The position numbers and the translations under genes are program-made. Below are positions 1 to 14,700 of a stretch of 64,000 nucleotides of DNA, one piece after another. This DNA comes from Heliopora coerulea (Eukaryota; Cnidaria; Anthozoa; Scleralcyonacea; Helioporidae): the NCBI GenBank assembly GCA_030142905.1, contig JASJOG010000002.1, forward strand, positions 5,961,001 to 6,025,000. Direction: 5' to 3'. The notes below the pieces were generated by a model that did no database searches, was not told the DNA's origin, and saw only the letters and a list, made by a program, of their open reading frames with translations. Within the stretch, counting starts at the first letter, position 1. Every line of letters begins with the position of its first letter.

Positions 1-690
1 AACAAAACGTTTAGTGAGAATAACCTTTAACGGTTTAATAAATAAGAGATCCATTCTGACAATTCTACTGCTTATCAATGAATGTTCATAGCAAGACCCT
101 GTATTAGTTGCGATCTTGAAACATTTCGAGTCGTTTTCCAATCAAACTTTTCACTCATTTTGCTTTAAAAAAAGATTTTTTATTAGATAGCCAGGCTTTC
201 CGTCTTATAATTGGATAATTCTCAAAGGTTACCGGTAGGATATCAGCATCACAGACAGCTCATGAGTGAAATTTTTTTTTTTTGATAATTTTTGTCTTAA
301 AAACTGATAAATTCTATATTATCTCAAAGTTGGTTAAAAATGTCTATTAGAAGTGCTATGGAGAAGATTTATGCTAAATATTCATCCGGAGGTACAACAC
401 TTTGTTGACGAAGATGAAACAAATTACGAAACGGACGAAATAAACAAAGAAAACATGAATGAGTTTTGCATTTTTATCGCTGACCAAAAATCGAAAAATA
501 CAAAACATAAAACAGGATACAAGTAAACCTTGAGCAAGTTTTGTTGAAGAAGAACGAGAAGAGGGAAGTAAAAGACGTACTTTTTCCAAGGCAAAACATC
601 AATAAAAAAAAATGGCGTATAAACCTGCAACTCTTGCCTACTTTCAAATAAGCATTCAGTGGCACCTCAGTACGGAATCCATATATATAT
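1..690 (+). mobile_element. Crypton-like fragment 1 (badly decayed)
   Basis: Bases about 60-690 are similar at the DNA level to 39,400-39,990. Shared runs include a GTTGACGAAGATGAA-type stretch and the start of the TTTCAAATAAGCATTCAGTGG segment. In the second copy the same region translates to a tyrosine-recombinase-like protein, so this is the N-terminal part of a related copy, with many stops. It lies in the 3' flank of UFL1. Confidence 0.55.
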
Positions 691-2390
691 GAAGAGACAT
701 ACACAAAGCAAAAATTTTTCTCACTAGTCACCACGCGTGTAACAGGACTCCACGCACGTCGAGATTAGTACCCTCGCACCGCGCTTTGCGCGGTGGGCGA
801 GATGATAAACGAGGGAAATTAATTTATTTAGTTGTATCGCTCATTCTACTCTACCACAAGTTGTTGAAATGTTCTGGGTTCTTCTCTTCGTTTAAACAAT
901 CTTTAAGCCAAATAAATCGACTTCTTATTTTCATTTCAAAATCTTCTTTAACAGTTGAGACACAGCAACTAAATTTTTTTTTGGGTTGTTTTCAGCTGGC
1001 ATTTTGTAATGTTATTGGGGAAGCTATTCCTAAAGTGAACTGCAGCAATAAGTAAATCGCCCACCAGTTGAAAACAGAAATCGACAGGTGTAAATGAAAG
1101 CGCTCTTCTTTTTGGTCCAATGGAATCACCTGGATATTCGATTTGCTTTGAAGAGTCACAACCAAACCGGTCAGGCCCCTGATCGGTTTCATGTGATGCC
1201 AGCTGGTCCTATTTCATGCCCAGAGTATATGAGGTTAATTGGCCTCGCTCAATTCCCAACAAAGTCCCAAAAAAAGACCCAACCCTGGACAAGGGTTCAT
1301 TGGCACCATAACGGTTGGTCGTGAGCGAGCGAAAACAGGAAAGATCACCCCGTGACAGTAATCAAGGACACGATTTTAACAGTGTCGTTGCAAAGTTGCT
1401 GTATCTTGGATCAGCTGGGCTTGATAATTCTAAGAAAACAAGTCAAATGGTATAAGTTATCTTAAATCAGAACGTAGTTATAAAATTATAAAGAATTCCA
1501 CTTCACAATTTCTGTACAGTTGAGAAGAATAAGAGTATATATTCTTCTCACTTAACCCAGTCATCTTAGGACACTTTTCTGCACTTAATAGGAAGTTCAC
1601 GGCTGGGTCATTTGGTTTTAATTAAGCCCAGACCAAGGAACCAAGCATAGTCCTAAGGTTAGGGTCACCTAGAATTTATGCAGATGACGTTACAAGCTAA
1701 AGATTACCAATGAAGGTAATTTCATTATACATTTCCAACTGGCAAACACGTAATTACTTACATTGTCTGACATAACGAATGTTTACAATGCATGCAGTCT
1801 GCTTTGCTTAAACTGGACTGCTGGTCAGTAATATCATACGAGCCAATCCATATACTCTCTTTCTTTAAACAGATAATGCCTGCAGACAGTAGCATCGAGG
1901 GCTTATAAAATGACAATCTGAGCGGTTAATATGACCAGAGGTGTGGACATCTGAAATATTTTTCGATAGTTTAGGTCAAACAGGAAGTTATAATATTTTG
2001 AAATTTTCACGAACTTTCTGTACGAAATTTGTCTCCAAAAGAAAAACGGTCTCTCACATGCGGTTCTCTCTCATGTAACCGTCCGTTACTAAGAAGTTAA
2101 CCGTGGTCCCAATTTTAACGTGATATTTTCCGGTTTTTTCAGTTCATCTGGACCTTAAAGAGGCAATTGTTAAAAGTTGTCAAAGGAGATCGATGCGGTA
2201 CGAACATCGTTAACGCTCGAGGTGAAAGAGTTAAGTCTCATACGAGAAACCTTTTACATTTGTTGCCATTGCATGAATAACCAAGCTAAAAATGCAGATA
2301 AACTGTACTTTAAAGACAAAAAAACAGTCGAAAAGGAAATATTTCATCTGAATGATATTCTCTCATCACGATTTGGTTTCAGTTGTATAT
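691..2390. other. UFL1 3' flank, no gene recognised
   Basis: This stretch follows the UFL1 stop codon in transcript direction and should contain the 3' UTR. The short ORFs here show no recognisable motif. An ATTAAA-like hexamer on the minus strand lies near 1614-1620, and an AATAAA one near 826-832. Neither is close enough to the stop to call with confidence. Confidence 0.5.
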
Positions 2391-2778
2391 TCAATCGCCA
2401 TTATGGACTGCATTTCCTTTCTTGTCATTCAAAGCAAGTTCTTTTATTTTATCAAGGTCTTCCTCCAGCAACACCTCGACACTTTTCTCGCTAACTCGTT
2501 CCTGCAATTTGTCGTCCGTCAGCGACGCACTCTCCCCTCCCTTAGTTAGCTGTTTTACAACCAAGGCTTGATAGCTGGAAATCTTCTTGTGATCCTCCGG
2601 CGACATGTAATCAGCTAGACACGCGACAATTTGCGGCACACATTTTCCTGGAGCGTGAATCATACAACCAGAATGATGCTGAAACAACAACACCACTGCC
2701 AAATGCAAAGCCATCGCAGGCTCGTTTTCTCGTCTCAGTTGCTCCTGCAATGCATGACGGTGTTCCAGCAAAAGGATT
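2391..2778 (-). CDS. UFL1: UFL1 exon P (last coding exon)
   Basis: It encodes (R)[52 protein letters not shown] and [11 protein letters not shown], then an acidic tail ending VHNGD and TGA. This is the conserved C-terminal domain (human LFQHRQALAEQL...LHAPGRCVPQIIAFL...YQGLVVKQL). The tail is shorter than in human. I saw no convincing AATAAA-type signal close downstream of the stop. Confidence 0.97.
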
Positions 2779-5700
2779 CTAAAAAGTCAGCGTGTGGTGT
2801 TATAGTTGCTTCACTATTTTAACAACGGTTTTTCAATTAAGCCGCCTATGAAAATGCTCAATCAAGTTATAATCAGGGAGATTTGGCCTTTAAAGTTAAA
2901 TTTTAAAAATTTTAAATCAAAGGATTTCATATTATGACATAATTGTTAACTTTTTGGTAAATATTAATTACGAACCTCCAAAACGACATATTTTCTTACA
3001 GTATAAATGTTAACAAACACACACTTATATATCTTAACAAAACCTTAACCTAAACCCAAGCCCTAACCATAACCCAATCTTAACCCTAAGCTTAACTTTG
3101 ACCCTAACCTAAACCTTAACCCTAACTCTAATCCAAGCTCAAACCCGAACCCTAAAAGGTCAGCGGTTTGTCAGCGTCGACTAAACTGTACTCTAGTCAA
3201 TATTTGTTGTTGTAGTCATGCCCCTAGCACATTTTGCACACACTTAATCGCTGAGACTGCACAACAGGGTGTGACAAGACACTGTGTCACAGCGTGTCTC
3301 TGGAAAGGCATAACGTATCAGTGGCATTATGCTCGAGGAATTAAAAATTAACGAGCCAAGAAATCGTTCGTCTGATACTAACGAGTGCTTTAGGTAAGGC
3401 AAGATACTTCGAAGTGAGAGAAAATGAAAACATAGCCCAAGTTTTGGTAAAAGTTTCGAGATTACTGAGCACATCGACACGAACTCAATCTAGAATATTT
3501 CTCTGGTCGGAGAACTGGTTTTATTAAAAACCTCGAGGCCAATAAATCTATGTATGGAAAAATTTCTACTGCGAAGGTATCTCTACTTGTGATAAGTTAA
3601 AACTGCAATACCTTTCTCTTTTCTTGTCCAACTTTTTCAGAAGAATTTCACAGAATCCAGGTCCACTCACAACTTCGAACTGGGTCATGAAATCTTCAAC
3701 ATCCTGAATATTTTATAAAGAAAACAGCAACGCATAACTTCTTTTACCGTTCAGCACGTCATTACGGAAATGTTCTAATTTCATTTATTATAGAACTCCT
3801 TAAAATATCTTAATGACGCAAACGTTCACGTTTCCTAGCACCTATGTTCTTAAAAGCACCAAAGTAATCACAAATTTTAAGTAGACGACAAGTTTATTTA
3901 ACGCAAACGTTTTTCGGCAAACGTATGCCATCTTCAGTACATGCTATAAATCACTAATTTACAGTCTATTTGCATTCATATAACAGGATATGTCTCATCT
4001 AATGGATTTATCACTAACGTGAAATACGCTGATAATCAGACGAATTACAATGCACCTGTTAAGTGATATTAACATGGTTAAGCAGGTACTGATAGAAGAG
4101 AAGCGGACAGATTGTGAGTGTGATAGATTGTAAACTGAAAATTGTGTTAAAGTGATGGACTTGTGTATTAAGGTCAAGTTTAACTTTATTTTTGCGTACA
4201 GCTTCTTCAAGTGAGGGTACCGAGTTTTACCAGAAAGGGATTTCTGTAAGTGCTTAAAAGGTTGTGTAAATTTTTGAAAGTGTCAGTGTTCTCTAATGCT
4301 TGTGGAGAAGTGACGTGTAGTTTCGTCAATATAGCGAATATTTTAATTGGCATATCGTACATACATATTTCAGAATCATCCTCGGGTCACAATTAACCTA
4401 CACTGGACCGGTATCCCGAAGGTGCGAATTCAAATCCCGCTCGAGTCAACATTTTTCAGTTGACTTCGTCAGTACATACATACATGGACCGCAAATTAGT
4501 TATTCATACCGTGTACTGAAGGTGGCATAAATTTGCCGAAATATGTTTACGTTAAAAAAAAATTGTCGTCAACTTGATATTTGTTTCCAAACAATAATTA
4601 AAAATGAGATCAATGTTATGCATATGGGAGCTTGGAGATATAACGGATGATAAATGAACGTTCATCAAGCTCATACCAAAGCAGAAAGATTTCTGAGCCT
4701 CAGAAAGGAATCAAACTCGCAACTTTCTGATTGAAAATTAATAATTGAAAAATTATCCTTTAAAGCAGATAAGTGCTGTGGTGAAGAAGGGAATTTGGGT
4801 GTTTGACCCTCTATTGCTACCAAAAAATGTCAGAAAGCTGGGTTAGAAAGCCGTAAAAACAGTAAGATATAGGTAGGGGGTTTGACATCAAACTCGCTTA
4901 TATTCCACATGGCTCGGTTTCTTTTGGTTTTTTTGGGGCGAATGTATCTAATAGCCCCTGTCAGCTAACTGTTTAAAAGGCTTGTGGCACTTTCTATCAG
5001 TAAATAGGGAATGCGAGGCCATAAACAATGAAGGAAAACAATGAATTCATATTCCCTTTGATATTTCCCACAAATATTCCACTGTAATATTCCCCAAGCC
5101 ACTTCTCAACTTCCTTCTAATTTAAAATAAAAAAAAGGAACACCAAGTACACTCCAACAATAAACATTTTGACAAGTCTTATAACCACGTGTAAGACATC
5201 TCACATCATAAATACAACTGAACTATTGTTCATTTGCAAAACGTCTGAAACTGACTCTTCATCTTTTCAACTAACCCTTTGGCAGGTATGAAGAGAACTT
5301 ATATACTTATGACCTATTCGGTAGGATTCGATTCAAAACTAATTTTGTGTTCAAAAAATCTCGTCTAACTCACCACTCATGTTTGCCAGTGAACGCGATT
5401 TCCATATCAGGAATGCTAAATGGCCAACGAAATGTGAAGCAAAGATGGTCGCCCATGGAAAAGAATTTTGTACGTCAGTTTCAGTCCCCTACGCGAGCTT
5501 GTGCGTCAGTTTTAGTTTCCCACGCGACTTTTTACATTTTCTGAAGATTTCTCTCTTTTGAAAATACACAGAAAATATGTCTTCAAAAGATAGAAATGAG
5601 TCTAAGAATTTCAAATATATTTCGACAAAGTCAAACCGATTTACAGGTTATACATTTTCACAAAAATAATCTACCAAACTGACGAAAAACCTGATAAAAT

Positions 5701-8700
5701 GGTCTCGAAAAATTACTTGAGGAAACTACTAAGCGCACGTCCTTTTTATACCGTCAGTTTACTATCTTTACACAATTTAGGACAGTTCTTAGGTCCCATG
5801 GCAATAATGAATCCTTTTAAAACTCGAATATGTAAAACTGGTCCAGTAATATTTCGTCAGTACACTTTTTCCATGGTTGTGAATGTTTTCGAAGCTGAAC
5901 CAAACATAAACTGAAGATTAAAAACGTGTAAAGGACTGGATCTGACGCACAAGACCGCGAAGAGGACTGAAACTGACGTACAAAATTCCCTACATAGACA
6001 GCCATCTTGGCTTCGCTTTTTGCCCGAGCAAATGACTGGGAGTTAGCATTCCAGATATGGAAACCGAGTTCATTGGTTCTAGCATATTAAACCAACCACA
6101 CTAATCACTTTGCAATTTAAATATACCTCTTCAAAATTCCACTATGGATGTTCGTAGCTCTATGGTATTATTTCAGCACCTTAGACACGCATTCCGAAAG
6201 ATCTTCAGAACAAAAGCATCTCTTGGCTTTTGTCTCTCAAATCAACCTCGTCCACGTGGAATATAAGAAAGTTACGCCCTAGGTGAACAAATCACATATC
6301 CCCTCTTTGCCTCAAAATAACCAGGTATCAGGAATATGTATACATATACCTGATACCTGGCACAAATTTCCCTCTCCCTAGCGAATTTCTGCCTGCACGC
6401 GTGAAGTAGATTACAAATAAATTCGAAACAGTAACTGTGTACCAGAAAGTTAAAAAAAATTAAAAAAAACCCGAAAGGGAATATGTGTAAAAGCAACCTT
6501 AACAGTCTGTCTAAACTGCATCGATTCTACAATCTACAGCCGTTACAGAACGATATTAAAAGCAAACAAAAACATAGAACAATTAAACTTGCTAAACACT
6601 TTTGCAGTATATGCCAGATGTACGAGTTTACAATCGTCCGTAACGTGAATATGAGATGATAATTAAGTAGAATAAAATATCTCACGAATATGTCTAAGCT
6701 CCGACATGCCAAACGCTAGTCTAAATGAAAATCATAATTAGCATATCGTGGCTGCCATGTTTGCAGTACATATGTCAAATCTTGCTCCTTAGCTCACCAT
6801 TTAGGTTTCGGTAGTTCAATGGTTAGAACGTCTTGCTGGTCATCAAAAGGTTGTGGGTTCGATCCCCGTCTGGGACTCAGAAATCGTTTTCCTGGTGTTT
6901 GAGCTTGACGAATGTCCAGCAGTCATCCAAGGATAATTAAGTTTGTTTTAGTTGAAAGAAGTCGTAACCTGAACAGGGCTTCAAATCTTTTGATATTGAG
7001 ATATTGTTAGGCTGGGATCGTAACATTAACTGTCCACCCGTCAGAACGTTATTGTAGACCACCACGTTCCCTGCATCGGTCTCCGAGGCATACCTAACAA
7101 GGAATATACGTACCTTTCCGTTCAATGTGGAGTTTAATTTACTCAAAACGTTTTTACTTTTCTCGGGAAACTTCGATATCATCTTTAGCCTCATCTGGTT
7201 GAAAAGTTAAAAAAGGCTTATCAGGTAGGTAATCAGTTACAGAATGTAAGTGTGGGGGTGGGAGAAATGTGAAGGAAGAAGTGAGGAGCTGGACGCTATA
7301 CGCTAAAACATAACGTAAGTTAATTTAAAACCGTCATTGGAGAAGGCTTTTTTCATATCAAGAGTTATCAAGGTCGAAGATTGTTATTGAGGAAAAGGAG
7401 TTCGGTGATCCCAATTTTTTTTTTCTTCTTCATGAAGCTTTCCTCATGGAATGGGCAATGAATAGTAAAACAAAAGGTTTTACTTTACCGACCTCACTTT
7501 TAAAAAATAAGAATTAACGAAAATTAGAAGCCATTTAGAAACGTTATTGTTTTAAGAATTAACCACCCGATTGATCCGAACTCCTCATTTCATTGTTGTT
7601 TTTGATTTTTAGATTGTTTTTCTACGCATACCGTCAAGTATAATTCTTCTTCCAAAATATTTATATGGATGTTTTTGGGCCTCGAATTTGCATTTTCTTT
7701 TTCTCAGCAAACAGTACCTAGCCACCTTAAGGTACGTTTCAAACTACGAATTTAAAGGAGTAATTCCTGGTCACAATTCACTCATCAGTGCTTCAGTATG
7801 TCCCAAAGACGCTCTTGAGTGAACTGTGTTTATCGTGATAGTATTCATAAGAAAAATTGTACCAGTGCAAATGTATCTTTAGACTTGCCATGTTCACGTC
7901 AGTTTTAGCGCTTTTTGACGTTAACATTTTTTCAATAGTCACTCTGTTGTGGCTATTTGTTCCTTTCTTTATTTCTCTTGTTTTTTCATTTATTTATTGA
8001 TCAAAATGCTTCAGTCGCCATTCAAAAAAAAATAGCCAGCCAAAAATGTTTTGTTTACTGCTGGAAAGCATACACGAAAGGTAGATTACCAAGAGACGAC
8101 TAAAATGACTGAAAGTTCCATTTTCCTTTCCGAAACCTCATTTTTCATGTATATTCATATATATTTCATTTTTCACATATTCATCAATTAATTTTTACAT
8201 CCTCGTTCCATCGGAATTCACCGGTAAACTCGAAATCGGAAGCTCTGATAAAAGAGGATGAACATGTCCCAAATTCTGGGCATTCGGATTGGACGTATGC
8301 CAGATACTTGGACCTCCCCTTATTGAAGTTGACGTTCTGGTAACTAACCGATAATATATCGACTCTCATGTCTGACTGCGATGAAAGAATCAGTATTGAG
8401 TCTTGTAAGCTTGCATTAACGAATTTCCTAGAATCTGGCACATATTCATCGTCTTTTACCAGAGCCGCAGGTTTCTACCTTACCGAGGAGATCCAGGGAA
8501 TGAGGATGGTCGTATTCATAACTTCGTTAGGAAAATAAAAGGAATTGTAGCAATTCCTCGACCAATCAAAACGTGAGTACTCTAAAATTTACTTCTGAAA
8601 TAACATTTAAAAACCATTAATAATTAATAAAGAAAATACAAAAAGAAATTGGATTCTAATTACCATGTTGTAAATCAGATACAGAATGATTCTGATTTAC

Positions 8701-11700
8701 ATGAACTTTTCATTCGATTTTCTATGTTAAAATGTCCTGAAACTTCAAAATAGCCAATAAAAATGGCAATAAAATGTATTCTTATTTTAAGAAAGACAGA
8801 ATATTTGCCTCCGAATTGTAAGGGATTTACTAGGGTTCGCGTCGTAAATCCCACCAACGCACAATATAATATGCGATACCTGACATATACGATATATAAT
8901 ATACAATATATTCTACAAAATACATACGACATACATAGGGGTGTAACGATTCATATACCTTCCGATTCGATTCGATTTCGATTATTGCCTTTCGATTTCG
9001 AATATTTCGATTCGATTATGCAAATGTTTCCAACTTCTTATTATACAAAAATTAAACACCATGGAAATCAACAAAAACTCCTTTAATAGGATTCAAAACT
9101 CAAAAATGCTTAACTTTTTACCAGGCAACACAATTTGGCGTACGAACTATGGTGTACAAATTCCTTAGTTCCTCAATCAATAACACCGATTTTAAAGGTT
9201 TCTGAATTCTGATGTCATAAAATAAGAACTCATTTGAATAAAAGATCGCCAAAAATTTGAAAACCAAGTGTCTTTTTATTTGTATTGAATGCTTTAAAGA
9301 CACCCTTCAAGGGCAACCTGGAGCAATTCAAATCGAACGAAAATCCAAATATGGAACCAAATAATTGGGAGTCGAACCGAATGGTCATAATCGCGATTAA
9401 CCGAGAATTCGATTAATCGCTACACCCCTAGACATACAGTATTCAGTATACATAATACAGTATATAGTACACAGTAAATAGTATATTGCACATGGTAAGT
9501 GTTATACTGTATGGTATATGGCACATAATATATTCTATATAAGGCAAATTAATACATAATATGTAGCACGTATGTAGCATTGTTAAGAAAGCGAGTAAAA
9601 GAATTTATTTTGTGAGGGCTTGTAGGAAAGCAAACCTCCCAAGCAATATTGGGCTTACAACCTATTGTACCAAGATAAGACCTTCATTGAAATATGCTGC
9701 ACCGATCTGGAGAGGTCTGCCTTGTCATTTAGAGGATATCGAAAGAGATCAAAAACGTTGTCTTGATATCATTGGCTTACCGAGAAATATAATTGAGCCG
9801 CTTGAGTCCCTTAGGGATAAAATTACATGTAAAGAATATAACAATATCAGGGACTCAGAAAATCACCGATGTAGAAGATTTATTTGTGATGTGGTTAACC
9901 ATAAATATAACCTAAGAACAGTTTCTAACCCACTCTTAGCCCCAATTTCGAATAGACATAAACAATCATTTATACTGAGAGCTGCCTGGTTGGACTTTTT
10001 TAATTGAAATATTTTTATAATATTTTAGAATAAATTAGTCTTAATAGGTAGTTCTACAATAAATTTAGTCTTAATTGTATATGATAACCATTGTATAATC
10101 CTTCTGTTTTGTACTTAATTACACTATTAAATTCACTGTAATACCACTGTAATTCTAGGCAAAGGGCAGTAAATAAAATCTATTGTTATTGTATTATTAT
10201 GTACTACGATATGTAATATATAACTCCCTATTAACGCTCCGTAGTTAACAACCTCGCATCGAGGATCTTATCTCCGCTGTCGTTACTCTCCCGCCACGAA
10301 AAGACCCTGGTTGCGGCTGGTCAATTGCCCAATCAATGTCTGACATCATCGGAAGGGTGGTGCGTGTTTGTATTTGGTTAATTTGTTTCGAGTGACGATT
10401 TGACGTTCTGATGGAAGGCTATACTGACGAATTCGAAGTGTTAAATATTTATTTAAAGTCTGCATTTCGCCATCGTTAGTAGCGAGTACTAGAATGTAAT
10501 TTTAAGGCCAAAATAAATTGTTTACATGGAGAAATTATTTTTGGGGCTGGACGTGCTTGCTGTTCTTTTCCGACGGGATCGAGCAAATCATTGATCTTTC
10601 CTGTCCATCTTTGGATTTTTTTAAGGAAAACAACGATTTGAAGACTAAAAGACAAACCTGTACGTTCAACGATTCGCTCGCCACAGTTATCATTGTCGTA
10701 TCGCCCTTAAACATGCGTTAATGGGACATCGCACATCTGTCCTCAAAGCAAAATGAGAATATAGCTGTGTTGGCGAAGAATTCCTTTGTGACCTACACAT
10801 GTCTGACCAAGAGAAACTCAAAAACGCTTATTATAACCTCATGCAGAGACGAATGTAGAATCAAGCTGGCCAAATGGCGGATAGGTGTTTCGGTTTTCGT
10901 TGCTGTCATTTAAGGCCAGTTGTTAATATTACGCTGTAATTATGACATCCAGGTAATAACCTTAGGATTGAATTATGGATAATGCTTTACCTATATCACA
11001 AATAGTTTAAACGGTTGACGTGCAAAACTGCATTTGCGGCAACTAGCAATTTAAATTCACTAATTTTTTGTTTCTGCTACGAAATTTCGGTAGACTGTCT
11101 CTTATTTTTCTTCCTACGAACTATCGCTAGTAACAATACAGATAAGCCGACTGAAGCAAATTATCGAGCAAAAACTTGCGTCGATGTCGGCAACATGTTT
11201 GCAAATGAGAAGGAACAATTTTTTTTAAAACGAAGACAAGTTAGCAGCCGGAAAGTCTACTTAATAGCTAAAACGTCCTTTGTTGTAGAATGTTGTTTTA
11301 GATATCCAAGTAAGCAAAGCCTAAAAACGTGGTAATTATTCTTGCAATGTGTCGTAGCTCCTCCCTTCTTTACCTTGTCACTTTATATCTATTACAACAT
11401 AATCCTAGTTACTCCCTCCTTGCAATTTCAATAAGTTCTGTTTATCTTGTCAAGTAATTATGAGTCCAGGTTATACTTATATTCTACTGAAATAATACGT
11501 TACGAAGGCACTTCTCACAACAATTTTTAAAACAGACTAAATTCGATTTATTTGCTGGAGATTAAATCGATAACAGTGTTTCAAATGATAATCTACGCCG
11601 ACTCGACATTGACTATCTGGAAAAGTTTCTCTTGGCACTTTTTACCGCAGTTTCGGCCACCGAGGGTGAAATAAGATATCTCTTTGTGCGAAAGAAGGCG

Positions 11701-14700
11701 GTTTGACTTTCGCAAACCAGCACCTTAAACCTCTTGAAGTTTCACAACGCATTATGAGTTTGTTCGTGTTGGTTTTTGTCTTTTGACCATCCATACCCTG
11801 CTTAGCTTTTGCCATTCCTCCCTGAGTAATTTTTGGAACGTCAATCAAAACCCCCTATTTTTAGTACGCACATGACCAGTCGCAACCAGGGTCTTTTCGT
11901 ACCGGTAGATTAGCTGGAGCGTAGACAAGACCCTGGGTATGAAGTTGCATAACTAATTGCCTTACTTCATGCGTCAGCGTGTTTGGGTCTGAAACTGCCA
12001 TCATATGGTCGGCGGCTAAACAGTTGATTGCCAAATTAGTCATATCGGTACACAGAGTCCTCAGAAGATGGCGGGAAAGAACTGATTGCACATCAGCTAG
12101 ATAAAACGTAAATACACATCAAGCACATAATCGTGGCAGATACTACAGTGTCTCTAAAGTTGAGCCCTTACCTTTCGGAATCAGGGAGTCGTTCTTCAAA
12201 ATTCCGTTATACTAGTCAAGGACCTTTTATTCTCACGAGTTTCAAATGTAAATTTCATTACAAATTTCGCAGAATACTTTAAAACACGTTTTTCTACGTG
12301 CGAGAACACTAAAAAAACTAATTTGAGAATGACTTCAACGTTTTTAGCAGTATAGATGACCTTCTCTGGGTCTTCTTTAAACTGCCTTAATGTTTAAAAA
12401 AAAAAATTCAAATTCAGTGTACAGTCCAGTCATGAGGCCTTAACTTTACTCTTCCTCCCCAGATACTAGCTGACAGAATATTTTCTTAGCTTCAAGTTGA
12501 AATCCTGTTTAGGCTTAATTTACTAGCAACGAAAAGACGATACTCATCGGGATCTTTTAATAGTTATCATCTAAAGTTCCATTGCTTTTTTAGATGCCCT
12601 TTTTTAACAGCTGTTGAATTGGGGTAGTTTCCCTGCTGCACTTGCAGAGTCTATGCGTCAATTTCCGATCTCATCTCCTCCCTAAACTCCATTTCTTTCC
12701 TCATCTCCAGGCCTACCTCCTTCCCAACTTCTCTCTTTTTTTCTTCTTCCTACCATCACCTTCTCTTTCTCCATCAACTTTCTCCTCTACACGTCCTGCT
12801 CTACTTCCATCTCCTATTCTTCGTCCATCTCTATCTTCTAGTCCGTGTCCAGCTAAAGCTTTTGCTCCATTCCTTCCCTAACCTCCTATCTTATGTGCAT
12901 CTCCGTCCTCATCTCCACCTCGTTCCCCGTCTTCACCTTCTTTCTCATCCCTATCTTCTTTCCAAATTCCCTCACAGTTTCCCGCCACTTTCTACATCCC
13001 AGTCCTTTCCCATATCTTATTCCCTTGTATTCTTCCATTTCTTGTTCCAACTCCGTTCTAGTTCTCAATTCCATCCCATCCCCACCTCCACGTTTATTCC
13101 CGCATCCCTTCACAGTTTCCCTCTACTTTCTACATCCCAAACTCCTCCTCCATCCTATTCCTTTATATCCTTCCATTTCCATTTCCAACTCCGTTATAAT
13201 TCTCAATTCCATCCCATCCCCACCTCCACGTTTATTTCCTTCCTCCATCAACACCTCCAAGTCCATTCTATTAGAAGGAACAATTTCTGCAACGTACCAG
13301 GAAATTTCTCCAGTCCTTTTTGAAATAAGCAAGCATTGCTATATAATCCAATCACTTTATCCTGCAAATCAACGTGAAGCTTTCTCTTTTTATCCCCTGA
13401 CGTCAAGAATACAGACCGGGCAACTTCCTGGTATTTTCGACATAGGGGTCTAAAATGAAGCAATTTTTTTGATTTGAATATCTCAAACTCATTAATAATT
13501 CATGAGGAAAACACATGGAAAATCTGTACCAAGACAGCCTGTGAATATTTGATCTTAATTAGAACAAAATTTCGTCACCACTGTGACTAGAGTTCGATTG
13601 CTACCTGATTAAAGTTGTCTAGGTCATATGTGACATGATCGTTGTCCAGTTTGACTCTACCAAAAATCGCAGGTTTTCTTTGAATTCTCTGGTCTCCTCC
13701 TGTATAGTAGCACTGAGCCCATGTGGGGTGGCCCTAACCGCACCCCTAGGGAGAATAGCTTAGCTAGCTGATTCGGTTATCCAGTATAAATAAAGACACT
13801 TTACTTTACAAGACACTCGAATGGAGTGTTTAATCAAGGGTTTACACCTGGAAGTTTGTTAAAAATCTCGGTTATCGGTTCGTTTTTGAAGGAACTTCTC
13901 GGTGTTGGATATTCAATGAAACACTTTTCGTGCATGACATATTACATTGGACATGTATTAAAAAAAGACTTGGTCGATGACATCAAATGCTTGGCCATTA
14001 AAAACAAAAATTATATGCCAGCGACGCAGGACAGTCCAAATTCGGAAACCCAGCAATCTCACTGGTTCACGAGGGGACAGATGTTTCTCGTTTCCGCCCA
14101 CTTAGTCCGGACAAGTTCAAGAAAATTGTTAATGTTGGAAAATAAGTTAAGTTTGGGAAAAGATGAAGTGAAAGTGTCTTTAACAACAACCAGATGAAAT
14201 GTAACTATGTAGAACAAAGTTGCTGAAGAAATTCCAAACCATCCAAGTCAAAATGTATGCAAAGAATTTGGGAAAAAGGCGAACATTAAATACAGCCCCC
14301 GTTGAGCAAAGTCATATAATAAACCGAATATTGTTGAATTTCCATTCAACTGCTAACAGTTAGGTCAGTATCAATATCACCTAATTGTTTGCAGTCGAGT
14401 TGGAATGCCACAATATTCCACTAAATATAACCTTAACTTCACCTGCATTACCACCAGATATATATAAACCAAACTCGTGACCAAGCTCTCGTTAACGGCC
14501 TTCCATAGCTCAGTTGGCAGAGCATCGTACTAGATTCGTGGGGTCGCAGGTTTGACCCAAGGTCCGGATGGCTCATAATTGTATTATCTGTGACAGGTCC
14601 CGGTTGGGTCTTAAAGTTGTAATATTCAGACACATATAATAAATGACTCACTGAACGCACTACTCCGTCTGTTCAAAAAGTATCGGACCTCATGGTCCTC

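Noticed and set aside
6800..6890. Possible tRNA gene
   Set aside because: A- and B-boxes are present, but acceptor and anticodon stems do not pair, and related copies with the same flanks occur elsewhere, which fits a SINE.
6937..7113. Extension of UFL1 exon N into the open frame downstream
   Set aside because: The GTACGT donor gives the right phase into exon O, and similarity to human UFL1 stops exactly there.
8184..8441. Nested gene or extra UFL1 exon on the minus strand
   Set aside because: UFL1 is already continuous across this intron, and no splice sites or motifs support the ORF.
12642..13453. Long Ser/Pro/Phe-rich ORFs on both strands
   Set aside because: They are translations of the polypyrimidine tandem repeat, with overlapping frames open at once and no domain.
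13826..14197. 123-codon plus ORF as a gene
   Set aside because: No motif, no homology that I recognise, and antisense in a UFL1 intron. The length is within chance expectation for the many frames examined.
14500..14575. Possible tRNA gene
   Set aside because: The D-arm and T-arm words look right, but there is no complete cloverleaf and the tail recurs at 37.4-37.6 kb.
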